Source of the DNA: JBHOQX01 sp042408595
GTDB taxonomy: Bacteria; Chloroflexota; Chloroflexia; Chloroflexales; Roseiflexaceae
Direction of reading: 5' to 3'
DNA: 64,000 bases
NCBI GenBank assembly: GCA_042408595.1
Contig: JBHOQX010000025.1
Span: 62,001 to 126,000 of the forward strand
Part shown: piece after piece, positions 1 through 8,393 of the stretch
Layout of the letters: every line of letters begins with the position of its first letter
How positions within the stretch are numbered: position 1 is the stretch's first letter
The notes under the pieces: model-generated
Databases searched by the model: none
The model's input: the letters and a program-made list of their open reading frames with translations, nothing else
What the model was told of the DNA's origin: nothing
Translations under genes and position numbers: made by a program

Positions 1-1
1 G

Positions 2-748
2 CCAGTCGGGGCATACGCACTCGATTTCTTGGCCAAAGCATCAAAACTCCCGGAGTTCACTACCGCCTATAGCGAGACGGTGTTGAAAAACGTCGTCTCC
101 TACGAAGAGAACGTGCGATCGGTGCTGAACAAGGTGAGCCTCGGCGAGGCGGATGCCGGCATCGTGTATACGACCGATGCGGCGACCGTCGGGGCGGGCA
201 AGATCGGCACCCTCGACATTCCAGACAACCTCAACGTCATCGCCTCGTACCCGATCGCGGCGACCGCCCGCAGCAAGCAGCCGGAACTGGCCAGAAAATT
301 TGTTGAGTACGTGCTCTCGCCCGACGCGCAGCAGATCCTGGTCACATATGGCTTTATCCCGGTTACCGGCAGCGCGACCGGCGCCGCGCCGACCGCCGCG
401 CCGCTGGCGATCGGCGGCCTGGTCGAGCAGCCGATCACCCTGAACCTGGACGATTTCAAGAAGCTGGCGCAGATCGACGTCAAAGCGACCGACAAAGGCG
501 GCGCGGAGCGGGCGTACCGAGGCGTGCCGATCGCGGCGCTCCTCAAAACGGCAGGTGTCAAAGCTGGGGCTACCAAACTGGTCTTCACCGGTGGCGACGG
601 CTACACCGCCGAGGTCGCGCTCAGCGCCATCCAGGCCGATCCGAACGCGATCATCACCGCTGATGAGAACGGCGCGTTCCGCAATATCATTCCAACCCAG
701 CAGCCGCGTGTGTGGGTCAAGGGATTGATCAAACTCGATGTGCAGTAG
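2..748 (+). CDS. modA: Molybdate ABC transporter substrate-binding protein ModA with extra C-terminal domain (5' end outside window)
   Basis: The reading frame is open from the first bases of the window, so the N-terminal half lies upstream. The visible ModA part has the family pattern around VVSYEENVRSVL and GEADAGIVYTTDA, followed by the closing helix region ending near VTYGF. ModA normally stops about there. This protein continues through an Ala/Thr/Pro-rich linker (about nt 370-415) into roughly 110 residues resembling a compact version of the oxidoreductase molybdopterin-binding fold (YRGVPIAALLKTAGV, VFTGGDGYTAEVAL, a closing WVKGLIKLDV strand). No cofactor-ligating cysteine is visible in that domain. 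It binds molybdate outside the membrane and delivers it to the ModB permease encoded 57 bases downstream. The ModA call is firm; the role of the added domain is inference. Confidence 0.9.
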   Translation, partial: PVGAYALDFLAKASKLPEFTTAYSETVLKNVVSYEENVRSVLNKVSLGEADAGIVYTTDAATVGAGKIGTLDIPDNLNVIASYPIAATARSKQPELARKFVEYVLSPDAQQILVTYGFIPVTGSATGAAPTAAPLAIGGLVEQPITLNLDDFKKLAQIDVKATDKGGAERAYRGVPIAALLKTAGVKAGATKLVFTGGDGYTAEVALSAIQADPNAIITADENGAFRNIIPTQQPRVWVKGLIKLDVQ

Positions 749-805
749 CCGCATGGCGGAGCATGCCGGCGCTGGCGAGGCGCAGCGCCGGCGCCACGAG
801 GGCCC

Positions 806-1651
806 ATGGCCGAAACACCGCTGACACGCACCCGCACGGCGGCGGCGCCGGTCGTCCGCCGGCGCGGCGGACGACCGGCCTGGCTGCTTGCGCTCGCCAG
901 CCTGCCGCTCCTGCTGTTCCTGCTGGTGCCGCTGATCGCACTGGTGCTGCGCGTCTCGCCCACTGATTTGCTAGGGCGCCTGGCGGATCCCGAAGTGGCT
1001 CCGGCGATCTGGCTGAGCATCTGGACGACGCTCTGCACGGCCGGCATGACCCTGCTGGCGGGCACGCCGCTGGCCTTCCTGCTGGCGCGCTATCGCTTCC
1101 GTGGCCGGACCGCGCTGGATACGTTGCTCGATTTGCCAATGGTCATGCCCCCGTCGGTTGCAGGCATCGCACTGCTGCTGGCCTTCGGGCGGCGTGGGAT
1201 GCTCGGCGCCTCGCTCGACGTATGGGGTGTGCAGATCGCGTTCACACCGCTGGCTGTGATCCTGGCGCAGACCTTTGTTTCCGCTCCGTTTTATGTCAAA
1301 TCAGCGACGGCAGGCTTTGCCGGAGTCGACCGCGACCTGGAGCAGGCGGCGCAGGTCGATGGCGCTAGCCCGACCCAGGTCATCCGGCTGATCACCGTCC
1401 CGCTGGCGTGGCCGGCACTGCTCGGCGGCCTGGTGATGACCTGGGCACGGGCGCTCGGCGAGTTTGGCGCGACGATCATCTTCGCCGGGAACTTCCCTGG
1501 GCGCACCCAGACGATGCCGCTGGCGATCTACCTTGGCTTCGAGCGCGATCTGGACGTGGCGCTGTCGCTTGCATTCATCCTGTTGCTCACATCCTTTGCG
1601 ATTCTGCTTTTTGTACGCTTTGTTTTGGGCCAACGGGTGACGCTGCTCTGA
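806..1651 (+). CDS. modB: Molybdate ABC transporter permease ModB
   Basis: A 281-residue inner-membrane permease, the usual length for ModB. A positively charged N-terminus precedes the first membrane segment (LPLLLFLLVPLIALVL). Further hydrophobic spans follow, and the ATPase-contact EAA loop is clear (DGASPTQVIRLITVPLAWP, then ARALGEFGATI). The ATG at 806 follows a purine-rich CGAGGG. It lies between modA and a Mop-type binding protein. No ModC ATPase is seen up to 2.4 kb, so the ATPase must be encoded elsewhere or upstream of the window. Confidence 0.95.
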   Translation: MAETPLTRTRTAAAPVVRRRGGRPAWLLALASLPLLLFLLVPLIALVLRVSPTDLLGRLADPEVAPAIWLSIWTTLCTAGMTLLAGTPLAFLLARYRFRGRTALDTLLDLPMVMPPSVAGIALLLAFGRRGMLGASLDVWGVQIAFTPLAVILAQTFVSAPFYVKSATAGFAGVDRDLEQAAQVDGASPTQVIRLITVPLAWPALLGGLVMTWARALGEFGATIIFAGNFPGRTQTMPLAIYLGFERDLDVALSLAFILLLTSFAILLFVRFVLGQRVTLL

Positions 1652-1716
1652 GCGGGCGGCCCCGCCAAAGCACCGGTCACCGCACCACACTCCACACGGA
1701 TGGAAAGGGAACAGAC

Positions 1717-1929
1717 GTGAAACTCAGCGCACGCAATCAACTTCGGGGGACGGTTCAGTCGGTCAAAGAGGGCACGGTGATGGCGGAGATCGTGATCAGT
1801 ATCGCCGGCGGTCACGAGTTGGTCTCGGTGATCACTGCCGCCTCGGCGCGGGGCCTGGGGCTCGCCCCGGGCAAGGAGGTGACTGTCGTGATCAAAGCTA
1901 CCGAAGTGTTGGTCGCCAGCGATGACTGA
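1717..1929 (+). CDS. Molybdopterin-binding (Mop/TOBE-like) small protein
   Basis: A 70-residue single TOBE/Mop domain: NQLRGTVQSVKEGTVMAEI, then SVITAASARGLGLAPGKEV and VVIKATEVLVA. Mop proteins assemble into oligomers that store or buffer oxyanions such as molybdate in the cytoplasm. The start is a GTG preceded by a purine-rich AAAGGGAA. The last bases overlap the ATG of the next gene by 8 nt, suggesting coupled translation. The position immediately after modAB supports a role in molybdate homeostasis. Confidence 0.85.
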   Translation: MKLSARNQLRGTVQSVKEGTVMAEIVISIAGGHELVSVITAASARGLGLAPGKEVTVVIKATEVLVASDD

Positions 1930-2413
1930 TCAACCAGTATGCTACACGCCGATCGGCGTGGTGCGCTCGCCCTTCACAACGCTGACCGGCATGCCGATCC
2001 AGGCAGTCGCCGCGGCGGACATCGCAGCAACCGTCGAGGTCGCGCCGGCCTATGCCGCGGGCCTGTGCGACCTGGACGGCTTCTCGCACCTCTGGCTGCT
2101 CACGCACCTGCACGCGGTGGCGGCGCCGGCGCTGACGGTGACGCCATTTCTCGATAGCGAGCCGCGCGGCGTTTTCGCCACCCGCGCGCCGCGCCGCCCC
2201 AACCCGCTCGGCCTGTCGCTGGTGCGCCTTGTCGGGGTCGATGGAACGACCTTGCACATCGAGGAGGTCGATCTGCTGGATGGAACACCGGTGCTGGATA
2301 TCAAGCCATACGTGCCGCTGTTCGACACCCGGGCTGAGGCGCGCATCGGCTGGTTTAGCGGGGTGGTCCAGCGCGTCTTCGCGGTACGCGCCGACGAGCG
2401 CTTTGGCCGCTGA
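1922..2413 (+). CDS. trmO: tRNA (N6-threonylcarbamoyladenosine37-N6)-methyltransferase TrmO-like
   Basis: A 163-residue TsaA/YaeB-family protein. The N-terminal YTPIGVVRSPF, the FSHLWLLTHLH segment and the signature GVFATRAPRRPNPLGLS are all present, as is the LDIKPYVPLFD motif. The family transfers a methyl group from SAM to t6A37 of tRNA-Thr. The C-terminal extension found in enterobacterial TrmO is missing, as in many shorter homologues. It overlaps the Mop gene by 8 nt. Whether the molybdenum neighbourhood has functional meaning cannot be told from sequence. Confidence 0.85.
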   Translation: MTDQPVCYTPIGVVRSPFTTLTGMPIQAVAAADIAATVEVAPAYAAGLCDLDGFSHLWLLTHLHAVAAPALTVTPFLDSEPRGVFATRAPRRPNPLGLSLVRLVGVDGTTLHIEEVDLLDGTPVLDIKPYVPLFDTRAEARIGWFSGVVQRVFAVRADERFGR

Positions 2414-2464
2414 CAGACGCTGCGGCGATTGCCAGGCACGGTTCGCCGGTGTAGACTATATGGC

Positions 2465-4009
2465 ATGAAGCTTCACACCGCCGGCGCTTTGCTGACCACG
2501 CTGATGCTCGGCTCGCTCGTCACGGCCATCTGTGGCGCGCTGGCGCGCTTCCTGCCTGGCTGGCGGCCGGCCTGGTTGGTCGCGGCCTGCGTCCTGGTCT
2601 CGATCGAGGCAGCGGTCGTGCACCATCAGTTTCGCCGCGAGCGGATGTGGGCGGAGGAAGCGCTGCGCTACCTGGCGCCGGAATTGCTACTCATGGTCGT
2701 CATCACGCGCGTGGCGACGACGCTGAGTCTGGGGCTGCGGGGCGTCGAGGCCGATGTGCGCCGCTGGCTGTACGACCCGCTGAGCATCTTCGACGCCCCG
2801 TTTATCGCCGCACTGATCCTGGGGCTCCTGATCGGCTTGATCACCCATGCGACGATGGACAATCTGCTGACGCTGCAGCCGCTGCCATCGGACAGCCCCG
2901 ATGACCGCGACGGCTCGAACGCGCGGCTGATGCTAGCGGTGCGGCAGGAGCGCAGCGCGGCGCTACGCCAGATCGGTGGGCGGTTTGTCATGGGCGGGGT
3001 ACTGCTGCTGCTGGCGCTGAGCCTGGAGAGTGTGAACATCCAGCGCCTCAACGCGCCCGGCCAGCCGGTATCGCTGGCGAGCGCCGGCGCTGCGCTGGCC
3101 TACGTGATCAGCGGCCTCCTCCTTTACAGTCAGGCTCGGTTGGCGCTGCTTCGAGCGCGCTGGCAGATCGAGGGCGCACATGTCTCGCCGCTGGTCGAGC
3201 GGCGCTGGGGGCGAGCCAGCGCGTTGCTGATCGCCGGGGTCGCGTTGGCGGCGGTGCTGCTGCCGCGAACCTATGGCCTCGGAATCCTCGATACCATCCG
3301 CGGTGCGCTGGGGCTGCTCGGCTACATCGTCGCCGTGATCGGCTATGTGATGATCTGGTTGCTGAGCCTGCTGGCGCTGATCCCGGCCTGGTTGCTCTCG
3401 CTCCTCGCAACGGATGGAGCGCACGCGCCGCCGCCGGCCCAGCCGTTCATCCCCCCCGAAGCGCCACCGGCCGTACGCCAGGAGAATCTGTTCGCGGCAC
3501 TCCTCTTTTGGAGCTGCATGCTCGCGCTGGTCGCCTGGGCGGCCTGGGTGGTCGTACAGCGCCATCCCGGCCTGCTGCGTGCGCTGGCGCGCTGGGGGCT
3601 GCTGGCGGCACTGCTCGCCTGGCTGCGCGGCCTGTGGGCCGAAAGCCGCGCCTGGTCGGCGTTGGCGGCGCGCACCGTGCGCGAGCGCCTGCGCCGCCCG
3701 GCGCCCATGGAGGTGCGGCGGGAGATACGCCGGCTGCGCGGGCTGCCGCCGCGAGAACTGGTGCGGGCGCTCTACCGCTCTACGCTGCGCCGCGCCGCCG
3801 CAGGCGGCCTGCCGCGCGAGCGCGGGCAGACGCCCTACGAATACGGCGCGCGCCTCGCGGCGCAGCTCCCCGACGCCGAGCCGGACGTCGCGGCGCTCAC
3901 CGAGGCGTTCGTCGCGGCGCAGTACAGCCCCCGCCCGCCGGACGGCGCCACGGCCCGCCGCGCGGTGCGCCCGTGGATGCGGCTGCGCCGGCGGCTGCGG
4001 CAGCAATAA
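2465..4009 (+). CDS. Multi-pass membrane protein with C-terminal DUF4129 domain
   Basis: About 514 residues from the ATG at 2465; a TTG further upstream is in frame but the ATG begins a typical membrane N-terminus. Roughly eight hydrophobic spans are visible, including TLMLGSLVTAICGAL, FIAALILGLLIGLI, a long pair near 3270-3410 and two near 3500-3630. The cytoplasmic C-terminal 120 residues have the DUF4129 pattern (LPPRELVRALYRSTLRRA, then GQTPYEYGARLAAQLP). DUF4129 is often found with transglutaminase-like cell-surface systems, but no transglutaminase gene is adjacent here, so I assign no function. An AT-rich patch (TAGACTATAT) ends only 5 nt before the ATG and could be a -10 giving a very short leader. 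Confidence 0.75.
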   Translation: MKLHTAGALLTTLMLGSLVTAICGALARFLPGWRPAWLVAACVLVSIEAAVVHHQFRRERMWAEEALRYLAPELLLMVVITRVATTLSLGLRGVEADVRRWLYDPLSIFDAPFIAALILGLLIGLITHATMDNLLTLQPLPSDSPDDRDGSNARLMLAVRQERSAALRQIGGRFVMGGVLLLLALSLESVNIQRLNAPGQPVSLASAGAALAYVISGLLLYSQARLALLRARWQIEGAHVSPLVERRWGRASALLIAGVALAAVLLPRTYGLGILDTIRGALGLLGYIVAVIGYVMIWLLSLLALIPAWLLSLLATDGAHAPPPAQPFIPPEAPPAVRQENLFAALLFWSCMLALVAWAAWVVVQRHPGLLRALARWGLLAALLAWLRGLWAESRAWSALAARTVRERLRRPAPMEVRREIRRLRGLPPRELVRALYRSTLRRAAAGGLPRERGQTPYEYGARLAAQLPDAEPDVAALTEAFVAAQYSPRPPDGATARRAVRPWMRLRRRLRQQ

Positions 4010-4110
4010 GCCGGTGTTCGTTGGGTATCACCGGTCAGAGTTCATCATCGAAGCAGAGCGGGTCGCGCTGTACCAGGCGCTGCCGCGCTGATCTGCTCCG
4101 CAGACCACAA

Positions 4111-4139
4111 ACGCCGCGCGGTTGCGAACCGCGCGGCGT
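4111..4139. terminator. Bidirectional hairpin between convergent genes
   Basis: A perfect 13-bp inverted repeat (ACGCCGCGCGGTT / AACCGCGCGGCGT) with a GCG loop. It is followed by CTTTC on the plus strand and TTGTGG on the minus strand. It sits between the converging DUF4129 and dodecin genes, so it probably terminates both. The U-tracts are short. Confidence 0.75.
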
Positions 4140-4161
4140 CTTTCTATGCGCCACCGGAGAC

Positions 4162-4386
4162 TCACGCCCCGGCGAGATCGCTGTGATACTTGAACGAGAC
4201 CTTGAGCTTGGTGCGGTACGCGAGCACGCGCCCATCCTCGATGTGCATATCCATCTCGACCACTTCGGCGATCCGGATATCGCGCAGGGTCTTGGCCGCC
4301 GTCTCCACCGCGTTGGCCGCCGCCCGCTCCCACGACTCGCTGCTGGTGCCGACGATCTCGATCACCTTGTAGACGCTGTCGCTCAT
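4162..4386 (-). CDS. Dodecin, flavin-binding storage protein
   Basis: A 74-residue protein with the whole dodecin pattern: YKVIEIVGTSSESWERAAAN, AVETAAKTLRDIRIAEVVE, and a closing EDGRVLAYRTKLKVSFKY. Dodecins form hollow dodecamers that bind riboflavin or FMN in the cytoplasm. The start chosen (ATG, complement of 4384-4386) has AAAGGAG just upstream; a longer frame to 4422 lacks family similarity in its extra residues. It is a single-gene unit with its own promoter (4491-4519) and a downstream hairpin terminator. Confidence 0.95.
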   Translation of the reverse strand: MSDSVYKVIEIVGTSSESWERAAANAVETAAKTLRDIRIAEVVEMDMHIEDGRVLAYRTKLKVSFKYHSDLAGA

Positions 4387-4490
4387 GGTCTGCTCCTTTG
4401 CTTTCACATCGCGGCCTGGCACATCAATGGGCCGGCGGGGCAGGTGCGGCGGAGAGCAGCGGCGCGCCAGCGTCGGCCCCGTGCGAGTCT

Positions 4491-4519
4491 ACTATACCCC
4501 GGGATGGGCGGGGATTCAA
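4491..4519 (-). promoter_or_regulatory. Promoter of the dodecin gene
   Basis: On the minus strand a TTGAAT -35 (4514-4519) and TATAGT -10 (4491-4496) are separated by 17 nt. They lie about 105 nt upstream of the dodecin start. No other minus-strand gene starts nearby. Confidence 0.6.
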
Positions 4520-4619
4520 GGGTGAGCCGCCTGTGCCCACACGCGCATCCGCGTACTGGTGCGATGAACGAATGGGCGCGTGGCCGGCGGATGGGGCGGC
4601 GCGGCGGCCGGGACGTTGA

Positions 4620-5228
4620 TCGGGACGGCGACCGTCCCAGGAGTCGGCACTGTGGCCAGGGCGATTATCGGCGGGATTGGCGAGCACTTTCCGGGAGAAC
4701 ACGCCGGACTGGCGCTATCGCATCATCGATGAAGGGCTTTGGCTTTTCCCGCCGGATCCGCTGCTGCGCGCCCACCCCGAGGAGCGCGGCCCGTGGGCGG
4801 CCGCTGCTCATCCGCTGCCATGCCCTTGATCCGCCCCGCCTGCTGGCGCGCATCCAGCAGGCCCAGCAATCGGTTCACCGGCCGCCAGGCGACGGGCAGC
4901 CCGGCGGGTGTGTCCATGTGTCTGCAGCGATGACGCCCTGCGCCCCGCGCTGCTTGGCTTCTGGGGCGTCACCCTCCCCGGCTGGCTCTGTGTGGTCGCC
5001 GCGCAGCCGCCGACCGATTGGGTCGCGCTGCTCGATGATCGGCTGGCGCGCATCGGCCAGGATATCGAGCGCCTGCCCCGCGCATCCGATCTCCCGGATG
5101 ATCACCTGCTGGTGTATTCGGTCGACAAAAGCCTGATCATCGCCCGACCCGCCCTGCCCGATGCGCTCTCCGCAATCGAGCAGCCGGCGAACACTCAACG
5201 ATACATGCTGCTGCGCCAGGCGCCCTAG
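4620..5228 (+). pseudogene. Decayed gene of unknown function (frameshifted fragments)
   Basis: No intact gene fits this stretch, but protein-like segments appear in different plus-strand frames in order. The first, in the frame starting at 4620, contains TPDWRYRIIDEGLWLFPPDP and runs to a TGA near 4830. The second, in another frame around 4825-4900, reads like PPRLLARIQQAQQ. The third, 4940-5228, includes ALLGFWGVTLPGWLCVVAAQ and YSVDKSLIIARPALPDALSA. These are more ordered than neighbouring noncoding frames and suggest one gene broken by at least two frameshifts, or sequence errors. I do not recognise the family. Confidence 0.45.
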
Positions 5229-5298
5229 TGCACCTGCAGATTACCGATCGAAGATTGCGGAGCACCTGGAGCGCATTTCACGACGTTCCCGCCGCGCC

Positions 5299-6447
5299 TC
5301 AATACTTCGGAATGCTCGGATCGACCTCGTCCGACCAGCGCAGGATGCCGCCGACCATGTTCTTCACCTTGCGGAAGCCGGCCTGGCGCAGCAGCTCGAC
5401 CGCCCGGCCGCTGCGCGCCCCGCTGCGGCAGTAGACCACCATCTCACGGGCGCTGTCGAGTTCGTGCAGGCGCTCCGGCAGCTCGTTCACCGAGATGCGC
5501 ACCGCACCGGGCAGGTGGCCGATCTCCCACTCGTTGGCCTCGCGCACATCCAGCAGGAACGGCCGATCCGGCTGCTCCAGCCACGCCGCGACCTCGCGCG
5601 GGGTGATCTCGAACGACGCCGCGTCCGCTGGCTCCGGCACGATACCGCAGAACAGCTCGTAGTCGAGCAGCGCTGTCACCGTGGGGTGCTCGCCGCAAAC
5701 CGGGCAATCCGGGTTGCGCCGCAGCTTCAGTTCGCGGAAGCGCATGTGCAGCGCGTCGTACAGCAGCAGCCGGCCGACCAGCAGCTCGCCGACACCGGTG
5801 AGCAGCTTGATCGTCTCGGTCGCCTGGATCGTGCCGATCACGCCGGGCAGCACGCCGAGCACGCCGCCCTCGGCGCAGCTCGGCACCAGGCCGGGGGGCG
5901 GCGGCTCCGGGTAGAGGCAGCGGTAGCACGGCCCGCCGCGCTGCGGGTCGAAGACCGTGGCCTGCCCCTCGAAGCGGAAGATCGAGCCATAGACGTTCGG
6001 CTTGCCGAGCATCACACTGGCATCGTTCGTCAGGTAGCGCGTCGGAAAGTTGTCCGTCCCGTCCACGATCACGTCGTACGGGCGCATCAGGTCGAAAGCG
6101 TTCTCCGAGGTGATCTGGGTCTCGTAGGTCGTGACTTCGACATTCGGGTTCAGGTCCTGGATGCGCGCTTTGGCCGACTCAGTTTTGCGCACGCCGAGGG
6201 TGCTGGTACCATGGACGATCTGACGCTGGAGGTTGCTTTCATCGACCACGTCGAAATCCACCAGGCCGATGCGCCCGACACCGGCAGCCGCCAGGTACAG
6301 CGCCAGCGGCGACCCCAGGCCGCCCGCGCCGATCAGCAGCACACTCGACTCCTTCAGCCGCCGCTGCGCCGCCATGCCGAACTCCGGCAGGATGAGGTGG
6401 CGGCTGTACCTTCGGATTTCTTCATTGGAAAGGGTTATACCAGACAT
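5299..6447 (-). CDS. moeZ: MoeZ/MoeB-type adenylyltransferase with C-terminal rhodanese domain
   Basis: 382 residues. Residues 1-260 form an E1-like ThiF/MoeB domain: RYSRHLILPEFG start, nucleotide loop LIGAGGLGSPLA, DNFPTRYL, and zinc-binding pairs CYRC and CPVC. Residues about 280-380 form a rhodanese domain with the catalytic loop YCRSGARSG. Such proteins adenylate the C-terminal Gly-Gly of ubiquitin-like sulfur carriers and transfer sulfur from the rhodanese cysteine to make a thiocarboxylate. The carrier gene lies 67 bases upstream in the same direction, with Mec and CysM homologues beyond, so CysO-type activation is the likely main job. Activation of MoaD or ThiS carriers cannot be excluded. 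Confidence 0.93.
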   Translation of the reverse strand: MSGITLSNEEIRRYSRHLILPEFGMAAQRRLKESSVLLIGAGGLGSPLALYLAAAGVGRIGLVDFDVVDESNLQRQIVHGTSTLGVRKTESAKARIQDLNPNVEVTTYETQITSENAFDLMRPYDVIVDGTDNFPTRYLTNDASVMLGKPNVYGSIFRFEGQATVFDPQRGGPCYRCLYPEPPPPGLVPSCAEGGVLGVLPGVIGTIQATETIKLLTGVGELLVGRLLLYDALHMRFRELKLRRNPDCPVCGEHPTVTALLDYELFCGIVPEPADAASFEITPREVAAWLEQPDRPFLLDVREANEWEIGHLPGAVRISVNELPERLHELDSAREMVVYCRSGARSGRAVELLRQAGFRKVKNMVGGILRWSDEVDPSIPKY

Positions 6448-6514
6448 CGCTCAGGCCTTGCTCGTGAGAGAACCGGGAACCAAGCACCAGCGCCACGGTT
6501 CTTGATGCTTGGGT

Positions 6515-6790
6515 TTAGCCTCCGGCGATCGCCGGAATGATACTCACCGTCTCGCCGTCCGGCACGTCGGTCTCCAGCCCCTTCAGGTAGCGGATATCCT
6601 CGTCGCCGACGTAGATGTTGACGAAACTGCGCAGCTTGCCGTCCTCGCCGTACAGGTGCTTGCCGAGCTGCGGATGCTGCTCGACAAGGTTCGCGAGGAT
6701 CTGTCCGACCGGCCCGCCCGGCAGGCTGACCGTCGCCGCGCCGCCGACGTACTGCCGCAGCGCCGTGGGAATCGAAATGGTAACTGCCAT
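6515..6790 (-). CDS. cysO: CysO-type ubiquitin-like sulfur carrier protein
   Basis: A 91-residue beta-grasp protein of the MoaD/ThiS/CysO group: VTISIPTALRQY start, LRSFVNIYVGDEDIRYL in the middle and a free C-terminal AIAGG ending in the required diglycine. The ATG at 6790 is preceded by AGGAGGG, which settles the start over an in-frame upstream ATG. The protein carries sulfur as a C-terminal thiocarboxylate. Its neighbours, Mec-type protease and CysM upstream and MoeZ downstream, point to donation of sulfur for cysteine synthesis, as described for the mycobacterial mec-cysO-cysM set. Confidence 0.92.
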   Translation of the reverse strand: MAVTISIPTALRQYVGGAATVSLPGGPVGQILANLVEQHPQLGKHLYGEDGKLRSFVNIYVGDEDIRYLKGLETDVPDGETVSIIPAIAGG

Positions 6791-6805
6791 GTGCCCTCCT
6801 GACGC

Positions 6806-6844
6806 GATGACAAGATGACCAGATGACACGATAATACGACACAT
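6806..6844. repeat. Low-complexity direct repeat, GATGACA family
   Basis: The spacer upstream of cysO holds four imperfect copies of an 8-10 nt unit of the form GATGACA/GATGACC (ACGCGATGACAAGATGACC, then GATGACACGATAA). The same unit recurs at 15037-15104. Confidence 0.55.
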
Positions 6845-6865
6845 CGTCTGGCAGCCCGGCGCAAT

Positions 6866-7363
6866 TCACCCTGGCAGTGTGTCATCCTGTCCCCGAAGTG
6901 CTTCAACGACGAACTGAGACCCATCCTCCGCCAGCAGCCAGCTCCGCAGCTCGGCCGCGCGGCCGGCGCGCACGCTCTGGATCACGAACGAAAAGCTCGG
7001 GCCGCCGCCGACGCCCTGCGCACCCACCCGGTCGCGCGCCGAGGGCTCGGCGGGCCAGTCCGGGTGCGAGTGGTAGCAGCCGACGATATCCAGCCCCTGG
7101 GCGCGCGCCGCCCGGTCGGCCCGCAGGTAGTCGCGCGGGTCGAGGTAGAAGCGGTCGCGGCGCGATTCCGGGTTGTCGCTCGCCGCCAGCGCGACCTGCC
7201 CGGCCCAACGGTTCTCGACCGGATAGGCCACGTCGGCCGTTTTGACATCGCCCACCAGCCGCCCGAGCAGCAGGCCGACGCACTCGTTGGGGTATGCTGC
7301 CTCGGCGTGCGCTGCGATGGCGGCGCGCGCCGTATCGGAAATCGTGATCATTGCGATATGCAT
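6866..7363 (-). CDS. mec: Mec-type JAMM/M67 metalloprotease
   Basis: About 165 residues of the MPN+/JAMM family. Motifs visible are the N-terminal Glu in YPNECVGLLLG and the zinc site CYHSHPDWPAEPSARD (HxH, then Asp). In the CysO pathway this enzyme releases cysteine from the CysO-cysteine adduct formed by CysM. Two starts are possible (ATG at 7363 or 7351); neither has a good Shine-Dalgarno, and I give the longer. It lies between cysM and cysO, the arrangement expected for that pathway. Confidence 0.9.
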   Translation of the reverse strand: MHIAMITISDTARAAIAAHAEAAYPNECVGLLLGRLVGDVKTADVAYPVENRWAGQVALAASDNPESRRDRFYLDPRDYLRADRAARAQGLDIVGCYHSHPDWPAEPSARDRVGAQGVGGGPSFSFVIQSVRAGRAAELRSWLLAEDGSQFVVEALRGQDDTLPG

Positions 7364-7370
7364 CCGCGCG

Positions 7371-7398
7371 GTAGGGGCGCAGTGCGCTGCGCCCCTAC
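7371..7398. repeat. GTAGGGGCGCAG palindrome between cysM and mec
   Basis: A perfect 12-bp inverted repeat, GTAGGGGCGCAG / CTGCGCCCCTAC, around a TGCG loop, filling the short gap between two co-directional genes. No T-tract follows on either strand. It may be a REP-like element or an RNA-processing hairpin inside the operon. Confidence 0.6.
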
Positions 7399-7406
7399 GG
7401 CGGTCG

Positions 7407-8393
7407 TTAAATCCCCGCCCCTTCCTCGCAGCGCTCATCCTGCTCCCAGAACGGCTCGCTGAGGTATTTGGCCGCGCCATCGCACAGGATGGTCACAACC
7501 ACGCCCTGGCGCAGCCGGCGCGCCACCCGCAGCGCCGCCGCGACATTCGCCGCCGCCGAGACGCCGACCATTAGCCCTTCGCGGCGGGCCAGCAGCCGGG
7601 CCATGGCGAACGCCTCCTCGCTGCTGACCTCCAGCGTCGCGTCGGCCAGCGCCGGGTCGTACAGGCCAGGGACAAGCGCGGTGCTCGCCAGGTGCTTCAC
7701 ACCCTCGATCGCGTGGTACGGCCCGTCCGGCTGCACCGCCAGCAGCCGCACCGCCGGGTTCGCGGCGCGCAGCCGGCGGCCCACCCCGGTGAAGGTGCCG
7801 CAGGTGCCGAGCGCGGCGACGAAGTGCGTCACCCGCCCGTCGGTCTGCTCCCAGATCTCTACGCCCGTCGTCTCGTAGTGCGCCTGCACATTCGCCGGGT
7901 TGTTGTACTGGTCGGGGTAGAAATAGCGCTCCGGCTGTTCGGCGACCAGCGCGCGGATGGCGCGGATCGCCTCATCCATGCCCTCCTGCGGATCGGTCAG
8001 GAGCAACTCGGCGCCGAGCGCCGCCAGGATACGCCGGCGCTCGGGGCTGGCGTTCGCCGGCAGGGCGAGCGTCACGCCATAGCCCAGCACCGCGCCGAGC
8101 GTCGCGTAGGCGATCCCGGTGTTGCCGCTGGTCGCATCGGCGATGCGCATGCCGGGGCGCAGCAGCCCACGCCGCTCGCCATCGCGGATCATCCAGAGCG
8201 CCGGGCGGTCCTTCACCGAGCCACCCGGGTTGTACCACTCGGCCTTGGCGTGCAGCTCGACCCCCGGCGGCAGGTCCGGCGCCAGGCGCGCCAGCCGCAG
8301 CAGCGGCGTATTGCCGACCAAGTCGAGCGTCGCCGCGCGCCGATCGAGACGATACCGTTGCCTCACACCATCGACCATCGTTTCGCGTCCCAT
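7407..8393 (-). CDS. cysM: Cysteine synthase CysM (PLP-dependent)
   Basis: About 328 residues, beta family of PLP enzymes. The PLP lysine is in YNPGGSVKDRPA, the substrate loop is TSGNTGIAYA, and the phosphate-binding glycines are in GTCGTFTGVGRRL. The C-terminus carries a short extra tail (after YLSEPFWEQ), a feature of mycobacterial CysM, which uses O-phosphoserine and CysO thiocarboxylate rather than free sulfide. The chosen start is the ATG at 8393; an alternative ATG lies at 8378. Adjacent mec, cysO and moeZ genes strongly support the thiocarboxylate route. Confidence 0.92.
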   Translation of the reverse strand: MGRETMVDGVRQRYRLDRRAATLDLVGNTPLLRLARLAPDLPPGVELHAKAEWYNPGGSVKDRPALWMIRDGERRGLLRPGMRIADATSGNTGIAYATLGAVLGYGVTLALPANASPERRRILAALGAELLLTDPQEGMDEAIRAIRALVAEQPERYFYPDQYNNPANVQAHYETTGVEIWEQTDGRVTHFVAALGTCGTFTGVGRRLRAANPAVRLLAVQPDGPYHAIEGVKHLASTALVPGLYDPALADATLEVSSEEAFAMARLLARREGLMVGVSAAANVAAALRVARRLRQGVVVTILCDGAAKYLSEPFWEQDERCEEGAGI

